Below, piece after piece: positions 7,653 through 15,672 of a stretch of DNA of 64,000 nucleotides. The translations under genes were made by a program, and so were the position numbers. The DNA lies in contig NZ_CP150233.1 of the NCBI RefSeq assembly GCF_037974265.1, positions 4,836,001 to 4,900,000 of the forward strand. The letters run 5' to 3'. Source of the DNA: Paenibacillus sp. FSL R5-0623 (GTDB lineage: Bacteria > Bacillota > Bacilli > Paenibacillales > Paenibacillaceae). Each line of letters begins with the position of its first letter. Within the stretch, counting starts at the first letter, position 1. The notes below the pieces were generated by a model. That model had not been told where the DNA came from, did not search any database, and saw nothing but the letters and a program-made list of their open reading frames with translations.

Positions 7653-8498
7653 ATGAAGGTTGGATTTATCGGAACCGGCAGCATGGGCAGCCTGCTAATC
7701 TATGCCTTGATCCAATCGGGTGCACTTGAGCCCCGGCAGATCGCGGCCAGCAATCGAACCCCGTCCAAAGTACGTCAGTTATCCCTCCGTTACCCCGGTC
7801 TGCATGAATCCCAGAGCAATCGGGAAACGGTGATCCGAAGTAATATCATCTTCCTGTGCGTGAAGCCGCTTGAATTCAAACATGTTATTGACGACATCCT
7901 GCCTGTCGTGAATCCCAATCATATAATTGTCTCGATCACCAGTCCCGTGCAGCTGCGACATCTGGAATCTTCACTTCCTTGCAAAGTCTCCAAGGTAATC
8001 CCCAGCGTTACACACCAAGTCGGCAGTGGAGCATCCCTCTGCATACATGGCGAACGAATGACCAGTGAAGACCGCGCTGTGTTGGAAAGTCTGCTCAGTC
8101 ATATAGGCAGGCCGTACCAAGTGGATGAAGCCTGTACACGAATCACATCCGACTTCTCCAGCTGCGGACCTGCATTCATATCGTTCTTTTTGGAACAGTG
8201 GATCGAAAGTGCAGTGAAGCTGACCGGCATCAAAAGAGCAGATGCCTGCGCTCTGGCTGGCGAAATGCTCCTGGGAACAGGCAAGCTGCTCACCGAAGGA
8301 GGATACACCCCGCAAGAGCTTCAGGCTCGTGTCGCCGTACCTGGCGGTATTACCGCTCAGGCACTTGCACTGCTGAAGGTTAGTCTTGACGGCGTTTTCG
8401 ACAGCCTGATCCACACGACACATGACAAATATGATGAAGATTTGTTAAAGCTGGATGAATTATTCCGAGCCGGTGAGATTAACCGGCAACAATATTAA
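7653..8498 (+). CDS. comER: ComER, pyrroline-5-carboxylate reductase-like protein
   Basis: A 281-residue NAD(P)-dependent oxidoreductase of the ProC family. ATG at 7653 follows AAAGGAGG. The Rossmann motif GFIGTGSMGSLLI opens the protein, ICVKPLEF-type sequence follows near residue 70, and a ProC-like C-terminal dimerisation segment contains SCGPAFISFF and AVPGGITAQAL. In B. subtilis comER lies divergent from comEA, exactly as here, and is not essential for competence; it has been linked to sporulation and biofilm control. The 3' end overlaps the convergent leuS by 20 bases. Confidence 0.88.
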   Translation: MKVGFIGTGSMGSLLIYALIQSGALEPRQIAASNRTPSKVRQLSLRYPGLHESQSNRETVIRSNIIFLCVKPLEFKHVIDDILPVVNPNHIIVSITSPVQLRHLESSLPCKVSKVIPSVTHQVGSGASLCIHGERMTSEDRAVLESLLSHIGRPYQVDEACTRITSDFSSCGPAFISFFLEQWIESAVKLTGIKRADACALAGEMLLGTGKLLTEGGYTPQELQARVAVPGGITAQALALLKVSLDGVFDSLIHTTHDKYDEDLLKLDELFRAGEINRQQY

Positions 8499-10923
8499 CG
8501 AGTTTGCCTGGAACGGCAATGACCTTGCGAATGGTCTTGCCTTCCAGCGCCTGCTTAACAGGTGCCAGCTCCATCGTAAAGTCCTGCATACCCTGTGCAT
8601 CCAGATCCTTCGCGATTGTAGCACGAGTTACAATTTTACCATTTACCTGAACAACGATTTCTACTTCCGCATCCACTGTCATGGACTCATCATATTCAGG
8701 CCAAGCCACGTAAGAGATTCCACCTTCATGACCCAAACGGCTCCACAGTTCCTCTGCCATATGCGGTGCCAGTGGTGACAACAGCTGTACAAATTTCTCC
8801 ATCGCTTCACGAGGCAGTGTGTCCGCTTTGTATGCATCGTTGATGAAAATCATCAGCTGGCTGATGGATGTGTTGAAGCGCAGATGTTCCAGATCTTCCG
8901 TAACTTTTTTGATCGTTTTGTGAGCAGTCCGCTTGAACTCATCCGTTCCACCGTCCACCGTAATCTTGTCATTGATGGCTCCTGTGTCTTCGTTGATGAA
9001 GAGACGCCATACACGTGACAGGAAGCGGTGCATGCCTTCAACCCCGTTTGCATTCCACGGTTTTGTCGCTTCCAATGGTCCCATGAACATCTCGTACAGA
9101 CGCAATGTATCTGCACCGAATTCATTCACGATTTCATCCGGGTTAATGACATTACCACGGGATTTACTCATTTTCTCATTATTGGTACCCAGGATCATAC
9201 CTTGGTTCACCAGTTTGTGGAAAGGTTCTTTGGTATCCACAACACCCAGATCATACAGCACTTTGTGCCAGAAACGAGCGTACAGCAAGTGAAGCACCGC
9301 GTGCTCTGCTCCGCCAATGTACAGATCAACTGGCAACCACTGCTGTTGTTTCTCCTTGGAGATCAGTTCCTTGTCATTGTGCGGATCGATAAAGCGCAGG
9401 TAATACCAGCAGCTACCCGCCCATTGTGGCATGGTGTTGGTCTCACGACGTGCCTTCATTCCCGTTTCTGGATCTACCGTATTCACCCACTCCGTAACAT
9501 TCGCCAGTGGTGATTCTCCTGTACCCGAAGGTTTGATCTGGTCGATATCAGGCAGCAGCAGTGGAAGTTGATCCTCCGGTACGGTCTTCATCGTTCCGTC
9601 TTCCAGATGCAGAATCGGGATTGGCTCACCCCAGTAACGCTGACGACTGAACAGCCAATCGCGCAGACGATAGGTCACTTTCCCTTGTCCTTTACCGTTC
9701 TCTTCCAACCAAGCAATCATCTTGGCAACCGCTTCTTCATTATTCAGTCCGTTCAAGAAATCGGAATTCACATGTGCGCCATCACCGGAATAAGCCTCTT
9801 GTGTAACGTCTCCACCTTGAATAACTTCGATGATATCTAGACCAAACTGCTTCGCAAATTCCCAGTCACGTGCATCATGACCCGGAACTGCCATAACCGC
9901 ACCTGTACCGTAACCTGCAAGAACGTAATCAGCAATCCAGATCGGCAGTTTTGCACCATTAACAGGGTTGATTGCATAAGCACCAGTGAATACACCTGTT
10001 TTGTCTTTGGCCAAATCTGTACGTTCCAGATCACTCTTACGAGAAGCCTGCTCCTGATAAGCCTGAATCGCTTCACGTTGGTCATCGGTTGTAATTGCTT
10101 CTACCAATTCATGTTCTGGAGCAAGTACTGCAAAGCTCGCACCGAACAATGTGTCCGCACGGGTAGTGAACACCTTGATGACTTCCTCGCGACCCTCAAT
10201 GGCAAATACAACTTCCGCACCTGTCGATTTACCGATCCAGTTGCGCTGCATATCCTTGATGCTTTCAGACCAATCCAGCTCTTCCAGGTCTTCCAACAGA
10301 CGCTCTGCATACTCGGTAATTCTCAGAACCCATTGACGCATCGGTTTGCGTACAACCGGATGTCCACCACGTTCACTCTTGCCATCAATAACCTCTTCAT
10401 TAGCAAGTACCGTTCCAAGGGCTTCACACCAGTTAACTGCAACTTCATCCACATAAGCGAGGCCTTTATTATACAGTTGGATAAAGATCCATTGCGTCCA
10501 TTTATAGTATTCAGGGTCCGTTGTGCTGATCTCACGATCCCAGTCATAGGAGAAACCAAGCGATTTGATCTGGCGACGGAAGTTGTCAATATTACGGAAT
10601 GTAATATCTCGTGGATGTTCACCTGTATCCAGTGCATGCTGCTCAGCAGGCAGACCGAAAGCATCCCAACCCATTGGGTGCAATACGTTGTAACCGCGCA
10701 TACGTTTGTATCGGGAAACGATATCCGTTGCCGTATATCCTTCCGGGTGGCCTACGTGCAGACCTGAACCGGATGGATAAGGGAACATATCCAGTGCATA
10801 AAATTTCGGTTTAGCAGGGTCTTCACCCGTTTTAAACGTTTTATTTGCATCCCAGTATTGCTGCCAACTTTTTTCCATGACTTGTGGCTGATAGCCGTGT
10901 TTCGGCTGGTTATTCTCACTCAT
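8479..10923 (-). CDS. leuS: Leucyl-tRNA synthetase
   Basis: Charges tRNA-Leu with leucine. 814 residues, normal bacterial length. The ATP-binding signature is PYPSGSGLHVGHPEG near residue 50 and the KMSKS motif (NEKMSKSRGN) is near 582. A CP1 editing domain lies between (about 220-410, with TTRADTLFGA and GTGAVMAVPGHDARDWEFA). The C-terminal anticodon-binding region ends NIVAG. GAAGGAGG precedes the ATG. It is controlled by the T-box leader upstream. Its presence inside the com/yqe neighbourhood differs from B. subtilis, where leuS lies elsewhere. Confidence 0.98.
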   Translation of the reverse strand: MSENNQPKHGYQPQVMEKSWQQYWDANKTFKTGEDPAKPKFYALDMFPYPSGSGLHVGHPEGYTATDIVSRYKRMRGYNVLHPMGWDAFGLPAEQHALDTGEHPRDITFRNIDNFRRQIKSLGFSYDWDREISTTDPEYYKWTQWIFIQLYNKGLAYVDEVAVNWCEALGTVLANEEVIDGKSERGGHPVVRKPMRQWVLRITEYAERLLEDLEELDWSESIKDMQRNWIGKSTGAEVVFAIEGREEVIKVFTTRADTLFGASFAVLAPEHELVEAITTDDQREAIQAYQEQASRKSDLERTDLAKDKTGVFTGAYAINPVNGAKLPIWIADYVLAGYGTGAVMAVPGHDARDWEFAKQFGLDIIEVIQGGDVTQEAYSGDGAHVNSDFLNGLNNEEAVAKMIAWLEENGKGQGKVTYRLRDWLFSRQRYWGEPIPILHLEDGTMKTVPEDQLPLLLPDIDQIKPSGTGESPLANVTEWVNTVDPETGMKARRETNTMPQWAGSCWYYLRFIDPHNDKELISKEKQQQWLPVDLYIGGAEHAVLHLLYARFWHKVLYDLGVVDTKEPFHKLVNQGMILGTNNEKMSKSRGNVINPDEIVNEFGADTLRLYEMFMGPLEATKPWNANGVEGMHRFLSRVWRLFINEDTGAINDKITVDGGTDEFKRTAHKTIKKVTEDLEHLRFNTSISQLMIFINDAYKADTLPREAMEKFVQLLSPLAPHMAEELWSRLGHEGGISYVAWPEYDESMTVDAEVEIVVQVNGKIVTRATIAKDLDAQGMQDFTMELAPVKQALEGKTIRKVIAVPGKLVNIVAG

Positions 10924-10968
10924 CTATTGTTCCTCCTTCAGGTTATTCGCGTTAGCTTTAATTGCAAC

Positions 10969-11016
10969 AAAAAAACCTCAGCATCCCGTAGCGTTTGCAG
11001 CGCTAGGGACGAGAGG
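10969..11016 (-). terminator. T-box attenuator terminator hairpin of leuS
   Basis: CCTC-TCGTCCC-TAGCG pairs with CGCTA-CGGGA-GAGG-type sequence and is followed by seven T. The 5' strand overlaps the end of the T-box antiterminator region, so the two structures exclude each other, as expected for charge-dependent attenuation. Confidence 0.85.
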
Positions 11017-11262
11017 TTGAATTCCCGTGGTACCACCCTAGTTAGCGGACGAACGTGCTTCGTCATCCACTCCCTTTGGACCTGTAACGGCGGTTAACCG
11101 ATGCGGATTTCCATTCTGAACCCGAGCTTTATACAAGCAGGTTAAACAGAATGGTGTAATCACCGCATTTCTCCAAGGCGAGTTCGCAAATCACTGTCAA
11201 CCGGCTTCCACCAACCGCCGGCTCTCTGTTATGTACAGGAATTACTACTGATCCTTATCATC
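10969..11262 (-). ncRNA. T-box leader (leucine, CUC specifier) of leuS
   Basis: A tRNA-sensing leader of about 290 bases. The conserved T-box AGGGTGGTACCACGGG is at 11039-11024. Stem I starts near 11262 (GATGATAAGGATCAGTAG) and carries GCGAACTCGCCTTGGAG, in which CTC at 11182-11180 is the specifier codon, a leucine codon matching the gene. Uncharged tRNA-Leu should pair with the specifier and the T-box bulge and stabilise the antiterminator; charged tRNA lets the terminator at 10969-11016 form. Confidence 0.93.
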
Positions 11263-11287
11263 GAAATATGTATACAATATCGGGACC

Positions 11288-11316
11288 ATTATACAAAAAA
11301 GCAAGCCCAAAGTCAA
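11288..11316 (-). promoter_or_regulatory. Sigma-A promoter of the leuS T-box transcript
   Basis: -35 TTGACT (11316-11311), 17-base spacer, -10 TATAAT (11293-11288). Transcription would begin near 11281, about 20 bases before Stem I of the T-box. Confidence 0.85.
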
Positions 11317-11381
11317 TATTACACGTTATAATGACCCTTTTAAGTCACACGGTTCGTACCGTTCATAACACTCGTTGCTGT

Positions 11382-12338
11382 TCAGGTTATCCGAAAACGC
11401 TGGATGCCTTCCTCCAGATTATGAATGGTCCAATTCACATGTTCCTGATTATCATATTGACGATAAGCGCACTCAATGCGCAGCACCAGATCAAAGTACA
11501 AGTCATAGAGACTTCTTCTTTTCAGCTCACTTTCAGTGGTAATCGCATGCCCATATCCCTTCACGAATCCTGGAGTATAGTTAAAATGACTAAAGTAATG
11601 CTCCATCAGAGGATCTGCCCACAGAGAACGTTCAAAATCAATAATCGCTGTGATGCGACCTTTGTCAACCAGAACATTGCCATCCCACAGATCCCAACTC
11701 ACAAGCACAGGTTCTTTGACATCGTCCAGCACATCCAACTTTTCTTCAATCAAGCGTCTCAATTCAGGGTAATCAATCGAAAATGTAATTCCAGCTTCTT
11801 CCCCGTCGGTAAGAATATCATCCATCAAATTCATAAATGTTTCTTTCCATGTTGAATAACACTGTTTTTGCTCCGAGAAATATCCAAACTTCTCGCCCTT
11901 GATTTCATTAATTCGACGATTGTACCGACCCAGCTGGTGTTCAATGGCCTCCTGCTCATCCGCAGAATATTGATCCTTGACCTGATTATAGGGTGTTCCA
12001 GACATGTACTCCATGATAAAATAACGTGCTGAAGCCATGGTTAACGAGTCATCATAAGCCAGCACTTGAGGTACGGGAACATCCTGTAGCTCCGTGATGA
12101 GGCGTAGTGCCTCAACCTCAGCAATCATGAGATCCTGTTCACAGCGCATCAGATTTGTCGAAGCCGACGGTGCAATTTTGAGTACCACTCGCTGTGCGTC
12201 ACTCAGTGTAATGAGATATGCATGATTGGCCCAGCCATCCACCATTTCCTTGTAGTCCTGTATGCTTGCAGAGAAATGCTGCCCTATTATGGCATTCAAC
12301 TGTTCTGACGTAAGTCTTGTTTTATATGTACTTTCCAT
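11382..12338 (-). CDS. Aminoglycoside phosphotransferase / choline kinase-fold protein
   Basis: A 318-residue APH-fold kinase. The N-lobe has ANHAYLITLSDAQRVVLKIA with the ATP-binding lysine, and FIMEYMSGTP is the hinge. The catalytic loop reads SWDLWDGNVLV: the catalytic Asp and the metal-binding Asn are kept, but the usual His before Asp is Ser. IIDFE supplies the second metal-binding Asp. The substrate could be an amino alcohol, a sugar or a drug; sequence alone does not decide, and there is no resistance context. GAGGTG precedes the ATG and a sigma-A promoter lies upstream, so it is probably a single-gene unit. Confidence 0.75.
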   Translation of the reverse strand: MESTYKTRLTSEQLNAIIGQHFSASIQDYKEMVDGWANHAYLITLSDAQRVVLKIAPSASTNLMRCEQDLMIAEVEALRLITELQDVPVPQVLAYDDSLTMASARYFIMEYMSGTPYNQVKDQYSADEQEAIEHQLGRYNRRINEIKGEKFGYFSEQKQCYSTWKETFMNLMDDILTDGEEAGITFSIDYPELRRLIEEKLDVLDDVKEPVLVSWDLWDGNVLVDKGRITAIIDFERSLWADPLMEHYFSHFNYTPGFVKGYGHAITTESELKRRSLYDLYFDLVLRIECAYRQYDNQEHVNWTIHNLEEGIQRFRIT

Positions 12339-12396
12339 TTCTACACCTCACATTGACAATTGATTTATTTTCTCAGAAAACGCTTTCTATCCGACT

Positions 12397-12425
12397 ATTA
12401 TCGCCTCGTTTATTATAACTGGCAA
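12397..12425 (-). promoter_or_regulatory. Predicted sigma-A promoter of the phosphotransferase gene
   Basis: -35 TTGCCA (12425-12420), 17-base spacer, -10 GATAAT (12402-12397), about 60 bases before the start codon and downstream of the yqeM terminator. Confidence 0.5.
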
Positions 12426-12509
12426 TACTTTTTGTCACGTCGTTATGTCTTTCCTAGCATTCCCTTTCCCAATTACAGAATATTGCTATTCATTCTCCAT
12501 AAAAAATCA

Positions 12510-12549
12510 AACAAAAAACTGCCCTTATGCACCATACATAAGGACAGTT
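12510..12549 (-). terminator. Terminator downstream of yqeM
   Basis: On the minus strand ACTGTCCTTATG pairs with CATAAGGGCAGT (one mismatch) around a 7-base loop, followed by TTTTTTG. It lies 15 bases after the yqeM stop. Confidence 0.85.
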
Positions 12550-12563
12550 GTCATCTTTCGCTC

Positions 12564-13367
12564 TTACTTCACAGCCACGTAGAACAAGCGCTGTGCGCTG
12601 TCTCCAGCTTCTTTCCATTCAAAATCCGCATATACCTTCACGTCTCTAAAACCGGCCTTGGATAACTCTAGCTTCATCCAGTCCGGATTATACGCGCGCT
12701 GGACATGAACTTCTTCAAACCGCTGATACATATCCTTGTTACCATCATCCACACGCGAAAAAATACTGAGATGATGTTCGATCTCACAGCGATCCTGATC
12801 CAGATCACAAGTCCAAATATACGACACGGAGCGCTCATCCAGTACAAAAGGCTGCTCCTCATCATAACGAATAAGGGTATTGGGATGATGCACATCAAAC
12901 AGGAACGTTCCATCAGGCTTCAGCATCTCATATGTCCGCTGGAATGTTCGAATGACATCTTCTTGTTCGAGCAAATAATTGACACAATCACAGAAAGATA
13001 TCACCGAATCCACAGGTTCCGGAACTCGCCATTCCCGCATATCCTGCTGCACCCAACGTACACTGCCCTCGCGATACAAGCGATGACCCTGAGGTGTTGC
13101 CTCCATCTTGCTGCGCGCAACCGACAGCATATCTGCTGAGAGGTCAATGCCTGTAACTTCAAAACCGGAGTTCACGAGCGGGATCGTAATGGAGCCCGTT
13201 CCACAGCCAAGTTCAGCGACACTTTTGGGCATTCCATGCTTTTCCCATGCTGTTCTTGCAAACCTTATCCAGTCCGGATAAGGCATATCTTCCATTAATT
13301 CATCATACACATAGGCAAATTTCCGGTAAGACATGTCAGGCACCGCACTTTCAATTTCATTTTCCAA
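12564..13367 (-). CDS. yqeM: YqeM-like class I SAM-dependent methyltransferase
   Basis: A 267-residue Rossmann-fold methyltransferase. YRKFAYVYDELMEDMPYPDW at the N-terminus is typical of YqeM. Motif I is VAELGCGTGSITIPL (residues about 50-64), GIDLSADML binds the ribose of SAM, and a motif II-type segment VDSVISFCDCVNYLLE follows. B. subtilis yqeM sits between yqeL (rsfS) and comER. Here cvfB, an inverted-repeat element, the phosphotransferase and leuS have come between these neighbours. The substrate is unknown. Confidence 0.82.
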   Translation of the reverse strand: MENEIESAVPDMSYRKFAYVYDELMEDMPYPDWIRFARTAWEKHGMPKSVAELGCGTGSITIPLVNSGFEVTGIDLSADMLSVARSKMEATPQGHRLYREGSVRWVQQDMREWRVPEPVDSVISFCDCVNYLLEQEDVIRTFQRTYEMLKPDGTFLFDVHHPNTLIRYDEEQPFVLDERSVSYIWTCDLDQDRCEIEHHLSIFSRVDDGNKDMYQRFEEVHVQRAYNPDWMKLELSKAGFRDVKVYADFEWKEAGDSAQRLFYVAVK

Positions 13368-13375
13368 TCCTGATC

Positions 13376-13567
13376 TATATAAGTTGAACTAAAGAATATT
13401 TACACTGGACACTCCAATGACAGAACAACCTTCCGATCACTGTTATCCCCAGATTTTTTTGATTCCTTTTATAAAGGATTAAATCCGGGGATAAAGGCGA
13501 ACGCTACGCTTCTTCAGGTTCTTTCTGTCCTCTCCGTTTCGTGTAAATGTTTAGTTCAATTTATATA
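13376..13567. repeat. 192-bp non-coding element with 18-bp terminal inverted repeats
   Basis: The left end (13376-13393) and the complement of the right end (13550-13567) read TATATAARTTGAACTAAA and match at 17 of 18 positions. TTTACAC / GTGTAAA continues the pairing inward. A central near-palindrome at 13444-13495 pairs TTATCCCC with GGGGATAA and ATTCCTTT with AAAGGAT. It encodes nothing and separates cvfB from yqeM. The form is that of a miniature inverted-repeat element or a large folded repeat. Confidence 0.65.
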
Positions 13568-13578
13568 ACAAAAGTAAA

Positions 13579-13616
13579 GACAGGGGTATCCGGTGTTTAC
13601 CCAGCCTATCCCTGCC
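13579..13616 (-). terminator. Probable terminator after cvfB
   Basis: On the minus strand CAGGGATA pairs with TACCCCTG across an inner GGGTAAACACC segment, followed by the T-rich TCTTTACTTTTG. The stem has mismatches and the tail is interrupted, so efficiency is uncertain. Confidence 0.4.
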
Positions 13617-13655
13617 TTATCCGAGTTCCATATTACAACTATTTAATCAGGAAGA

Positions 13656-14561
13656 TTACTTGTCTTCACTTTGATCTGCAGGAGCAGATTCGGACAGATA
13701 CGTCCAGCTTTCCTTTTGAACCACCAGTCCATCCTTCATCAATTTGCCCAAGGCACGCTTGAACGCAGACTTACTGATGCCAAAGCGCTGCTTGATGATA
13801 TCCGGCGGAGTTGCATCCGAGTAAGGCATGCCGCCCATTGGACGCTCTTTCATAAAGGCGAGCAGCTTGTCTGCATCTTCGTTACGTCCAACTTGTTTGA
13901 GTTGAGTCATGGCCAGATTCACACGTCCGTCTTCACGTACCAGTGTCACCCGACATTTCACTTTTTCACCAAGACGCAGCATATGACTACGTTCGGATGA
14001 ATGAATCATGCCAATTGCGCCAAAGCCCAGTACACCGCCCTCTACAAGTACAAAAGTACCCATCTGCAGTGGCTTGTATACCGTCGCTTCAACCCACTCG
14101 TTTAACCATGAAGTTGGAGCATGGAAAGACAATGGTGAAAGTTCACGTTCCCCGGCCAATTTGGCACGCAGACGTCCTTGTTTGTCATGTTCCATGATTA
14201 CAAAGACTTCATCCCCCACTTGAGGACGCAGTTCTTCCAGTTCAGGCAGTTCACGAATAGGAAGCAGCAATTGCCGTCCAAGTCCCATTTCCAGGAAACA
14301 GCCCAGTCGTGGGTGAACATCAGCCACAACCAGTCGTGCCATTTCGCCGAGCATGAGATAAGGCTTTTTCATCGTTACGGCCAGACGATCTTCTGTATCA
14401 AAGAATACAAATACCTCAAGCGTCTCACCAATCTTAATATCCCGCGTTAACTCGGTATAGTGAAGAAGTACATCTTCCGATCCTGTCGTCAAAAAGAAGC
14501 CAAACGGAGACACTTCACGTGAAACCGGCAAAGAGACGACTGTTCCAGCAATCAAACTCAT
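13656..14561 (-). CDS. cvfB: CvfB/YitL-type S1 RNA-binding protein
   Basis: A 301-residue protein with tandem S1-like OB folds (residues about 1-65, 66-135 and 145-220, the last with GVLGFGAIGMIHSSE) and a C-terminal winged helix (PPDIIKQRFGISKSAFKRAL). This is the arrangement of S. aureus CvfB and B. subtilis YitL, RNA-binding regulators affecting virulence factors or translation. Its ATG overlaps the rsfS stop (ATGA), so it is coupled to the ribosome-silencing gene, an arrangement not found in B. subtilis. The RNA targets are unknown. Confidence 0.85.
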   Translation of the reverse strand: MSLIAGTVVSLPVSREVSPFGFFLTTGSEDVLLHYTELTRDIKIGETLEVFVFFDTEDRLAVTMKKPYLMLGEMARLVVADVHPRLGCFLEMGLGRQLLLPIRELPELEELRPQVGDEVFVIMEHDKQGRLRAKLAGERELSPLSFHAPTSWLNEWVEATVYKPLQMGTFVLVEGGVLGFGAIGMIHSSERSHMLRLGEKVKCRVTLVREDGRVNLAMTQLKQVGRNEDADKLLAFMKERPMGGMPYSDATPPDIIKQRFGISKSAFKRALGKLMKDGLVVQKESWTYLSESAPADQSEDK

Positions 14562-14905
14562 ACAGTTTCCACCACTTTGGCATCAGACCAGAGTCGTTCA
14601 ATGTTGTAGTATTCACGCTCGTCGCGGTGGAAGATATGAACAACAACATCGCCCATGTCCATCAGTACCCAACGTGCAGAATCCATACCTTCGATACCTT
14701 TGATCGTCGCTCCGGCTGCATGAGCCTGTTTGCGAATTTCAGTGGCAATGGCTTGTACCTGTGTATCGGAATTCCCGTGACAAATAACAAAATAATCCGC
14801 CACCAGAGAAACATTAATCAGATCCAATGCTACAATATTGGATGCCTTTTTGTCGTCAGCGGCAGCAACCGCCATATTCATAAGTTCTTTCGATGATACT
14901 GTCAT
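14558..14905 (-). CDS. rsfS: Ribosomal silencing factor RsfS
   Basis: A 115-residue DUF143/Iojap protein that binds ribosomal protein L14 and blocks subunit joining in nutrient limitation. Family features are the IVALDLINVSLVADYFVICH core and the ARWVLMDMGDVVVHIFH strand-helix end. GGAGG precedes the ATG. Formerly yqeL, it follows yqeK in the conserved operon. Here the two are separated by a 166-bp repeat element that ends close to the ribosome binding site. Confidence 0.95.
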   Translation of the reverse strand: MTVSSKELMNMAVAAADDKKASNIVALDLINVSLVADYFVICHGNSDTQVQAIATEIRKQAHAAGATIKGIEGMDSARWVLMDMGDVVVHIFHRDEREYYNIERLWSDAKVVETV

Positions 14906-14934
14906 GAACCAACCTCCATAATCTATAATTGTGT

Positions 14935-15100
14935 GTTCAAAAAGATCAGTTTTCAGTACCGAGAAGATGGAATAAAGCTAGAAATGGAGTAGCGGAGCGT
15001 AGGATAACTACGTGAGCAACGGACATTTCGGCTGAATTTCATATTCGATGCTGATGATGCCGCTAGGCATCCTTCGTAATCAAGAGTGGACTTTTTGAAC
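14935..15100. repeat. 166-bp non-coding element with 10-bp perfect terminal inverted repeats
   Basis: The left end GTTCAAAAAG (14935-14944) is the exact complement of the right end CTTTTTGAAC (15091-15100). The interior has no open frame and is rich in GTAGCGGAGCG- and CGCTAGGCATCC-type sequence. Flanking it are related tracts AACCTCCATAATC (14910-14922) and AACCTCTATAATC (15101-15113), differing at one base, as a target duplication would leave. The element sits between the yqeK stop codon and the rsfS ribosome binding site. I recall similar elements being frequent in Paenibacillus genomes, but this was not checked. Confidence 0.7.
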
Positions 15101-15105
15101 AACCT

Positions 15106-15672
15106 CTATAATCGTGCAATTAAGTCATTCCGCGACAGCATGGTCAAAGGATAAATGACACGTCGTTGCGAGATCAGCAAGCTGATCGTCGAATCGAATC
15201 CGGCAATTAAACCTTCCTCCAGACTACGTTCAGCCTGTTCGCGAATGTGTTCCACTCCCGGGAAATCTCGTCCCGGTTCAATGTAATCGGCAAGACATAC
15301 CACTTTGTCCAGCAAGCTCATGCCTACCCGACCCGAGGTATGCCACCGGATGGCATTAATAACTTCGGAATCCAATACACCGTAATCACGCTCGGCTACA
15401 AAAGCACCGACTTCGGAATGCCAGAGCTGCTTGTCATGCTGCAGAAGTTCCTGGTTTAATCCGTTATCGCGTATGACCGCTTCCATCTCCGCTACGGGCC
15501 AGTACTTCGCCACATCATGCAATATCGCTGCCAGATCTGCTTTCACAGGATCAGCACCGTATTTATTAGCCAACATCACTGCCGATTCCATCACGCCCAG
15601 TGTATGCTTCCAGCGTTTCTCCGGCATTTGTCCGGATACGGCTTGAATCAGTTCCTCACGGCTTAGTCCCAT
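15106..15672 (-). CDS. yqeK: YqeK, bis(5'-nucleosyl)-tetraphosphatase (symmetrical), HD domain
   Basis: A 188-residue HD-domain hydrolase expected to cleave Ap4A to two ADP. The iron/metal ligands are visible: H in WKHTLGVMESAV, HD in AAILHDVAKYW, H in LWHSEVGAFVA, H in AIRWHTSGR, and D in KVVCLADYIEPGRD. The last two are typical YqeK signatures. AAGGAGCGG precedes the ATG. It overlaps the nadD end by 17 bases. Confidence 0.93.
   Translation of the reverse strand: MGLSREELIQAVSGQMPEKRWKHTLGVMESAVMLANKYGADPVKADLAAILHDVAKYWPVAEMEAVIRDNGLNQELLQHDKQLWHSEVGAFVAERDYGVLDSEVINAIRWHTSGRVGMSLLDKVVCLADYIEPGRDFPGVEHIREQAERSLEEGLIAGFDSTISLLISQRRVIYPLTMLSRNDLIARL

Noticed and set aside
9877..10767. 296-codon open frame on the plus strand
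   Set aside because: It lies wholly opposite leuS, whose motifs are intact. No ribosome binding site and no protein-like motif; it is a shadow of the leuS codon pattern.
11268..11855. 195-codon plus-strand frame across the leuS promoter and the phosphotransferase end
   Set aside because: It covers the leuS promoter and is antisense to the kinase; no Shine-Dalgarno.
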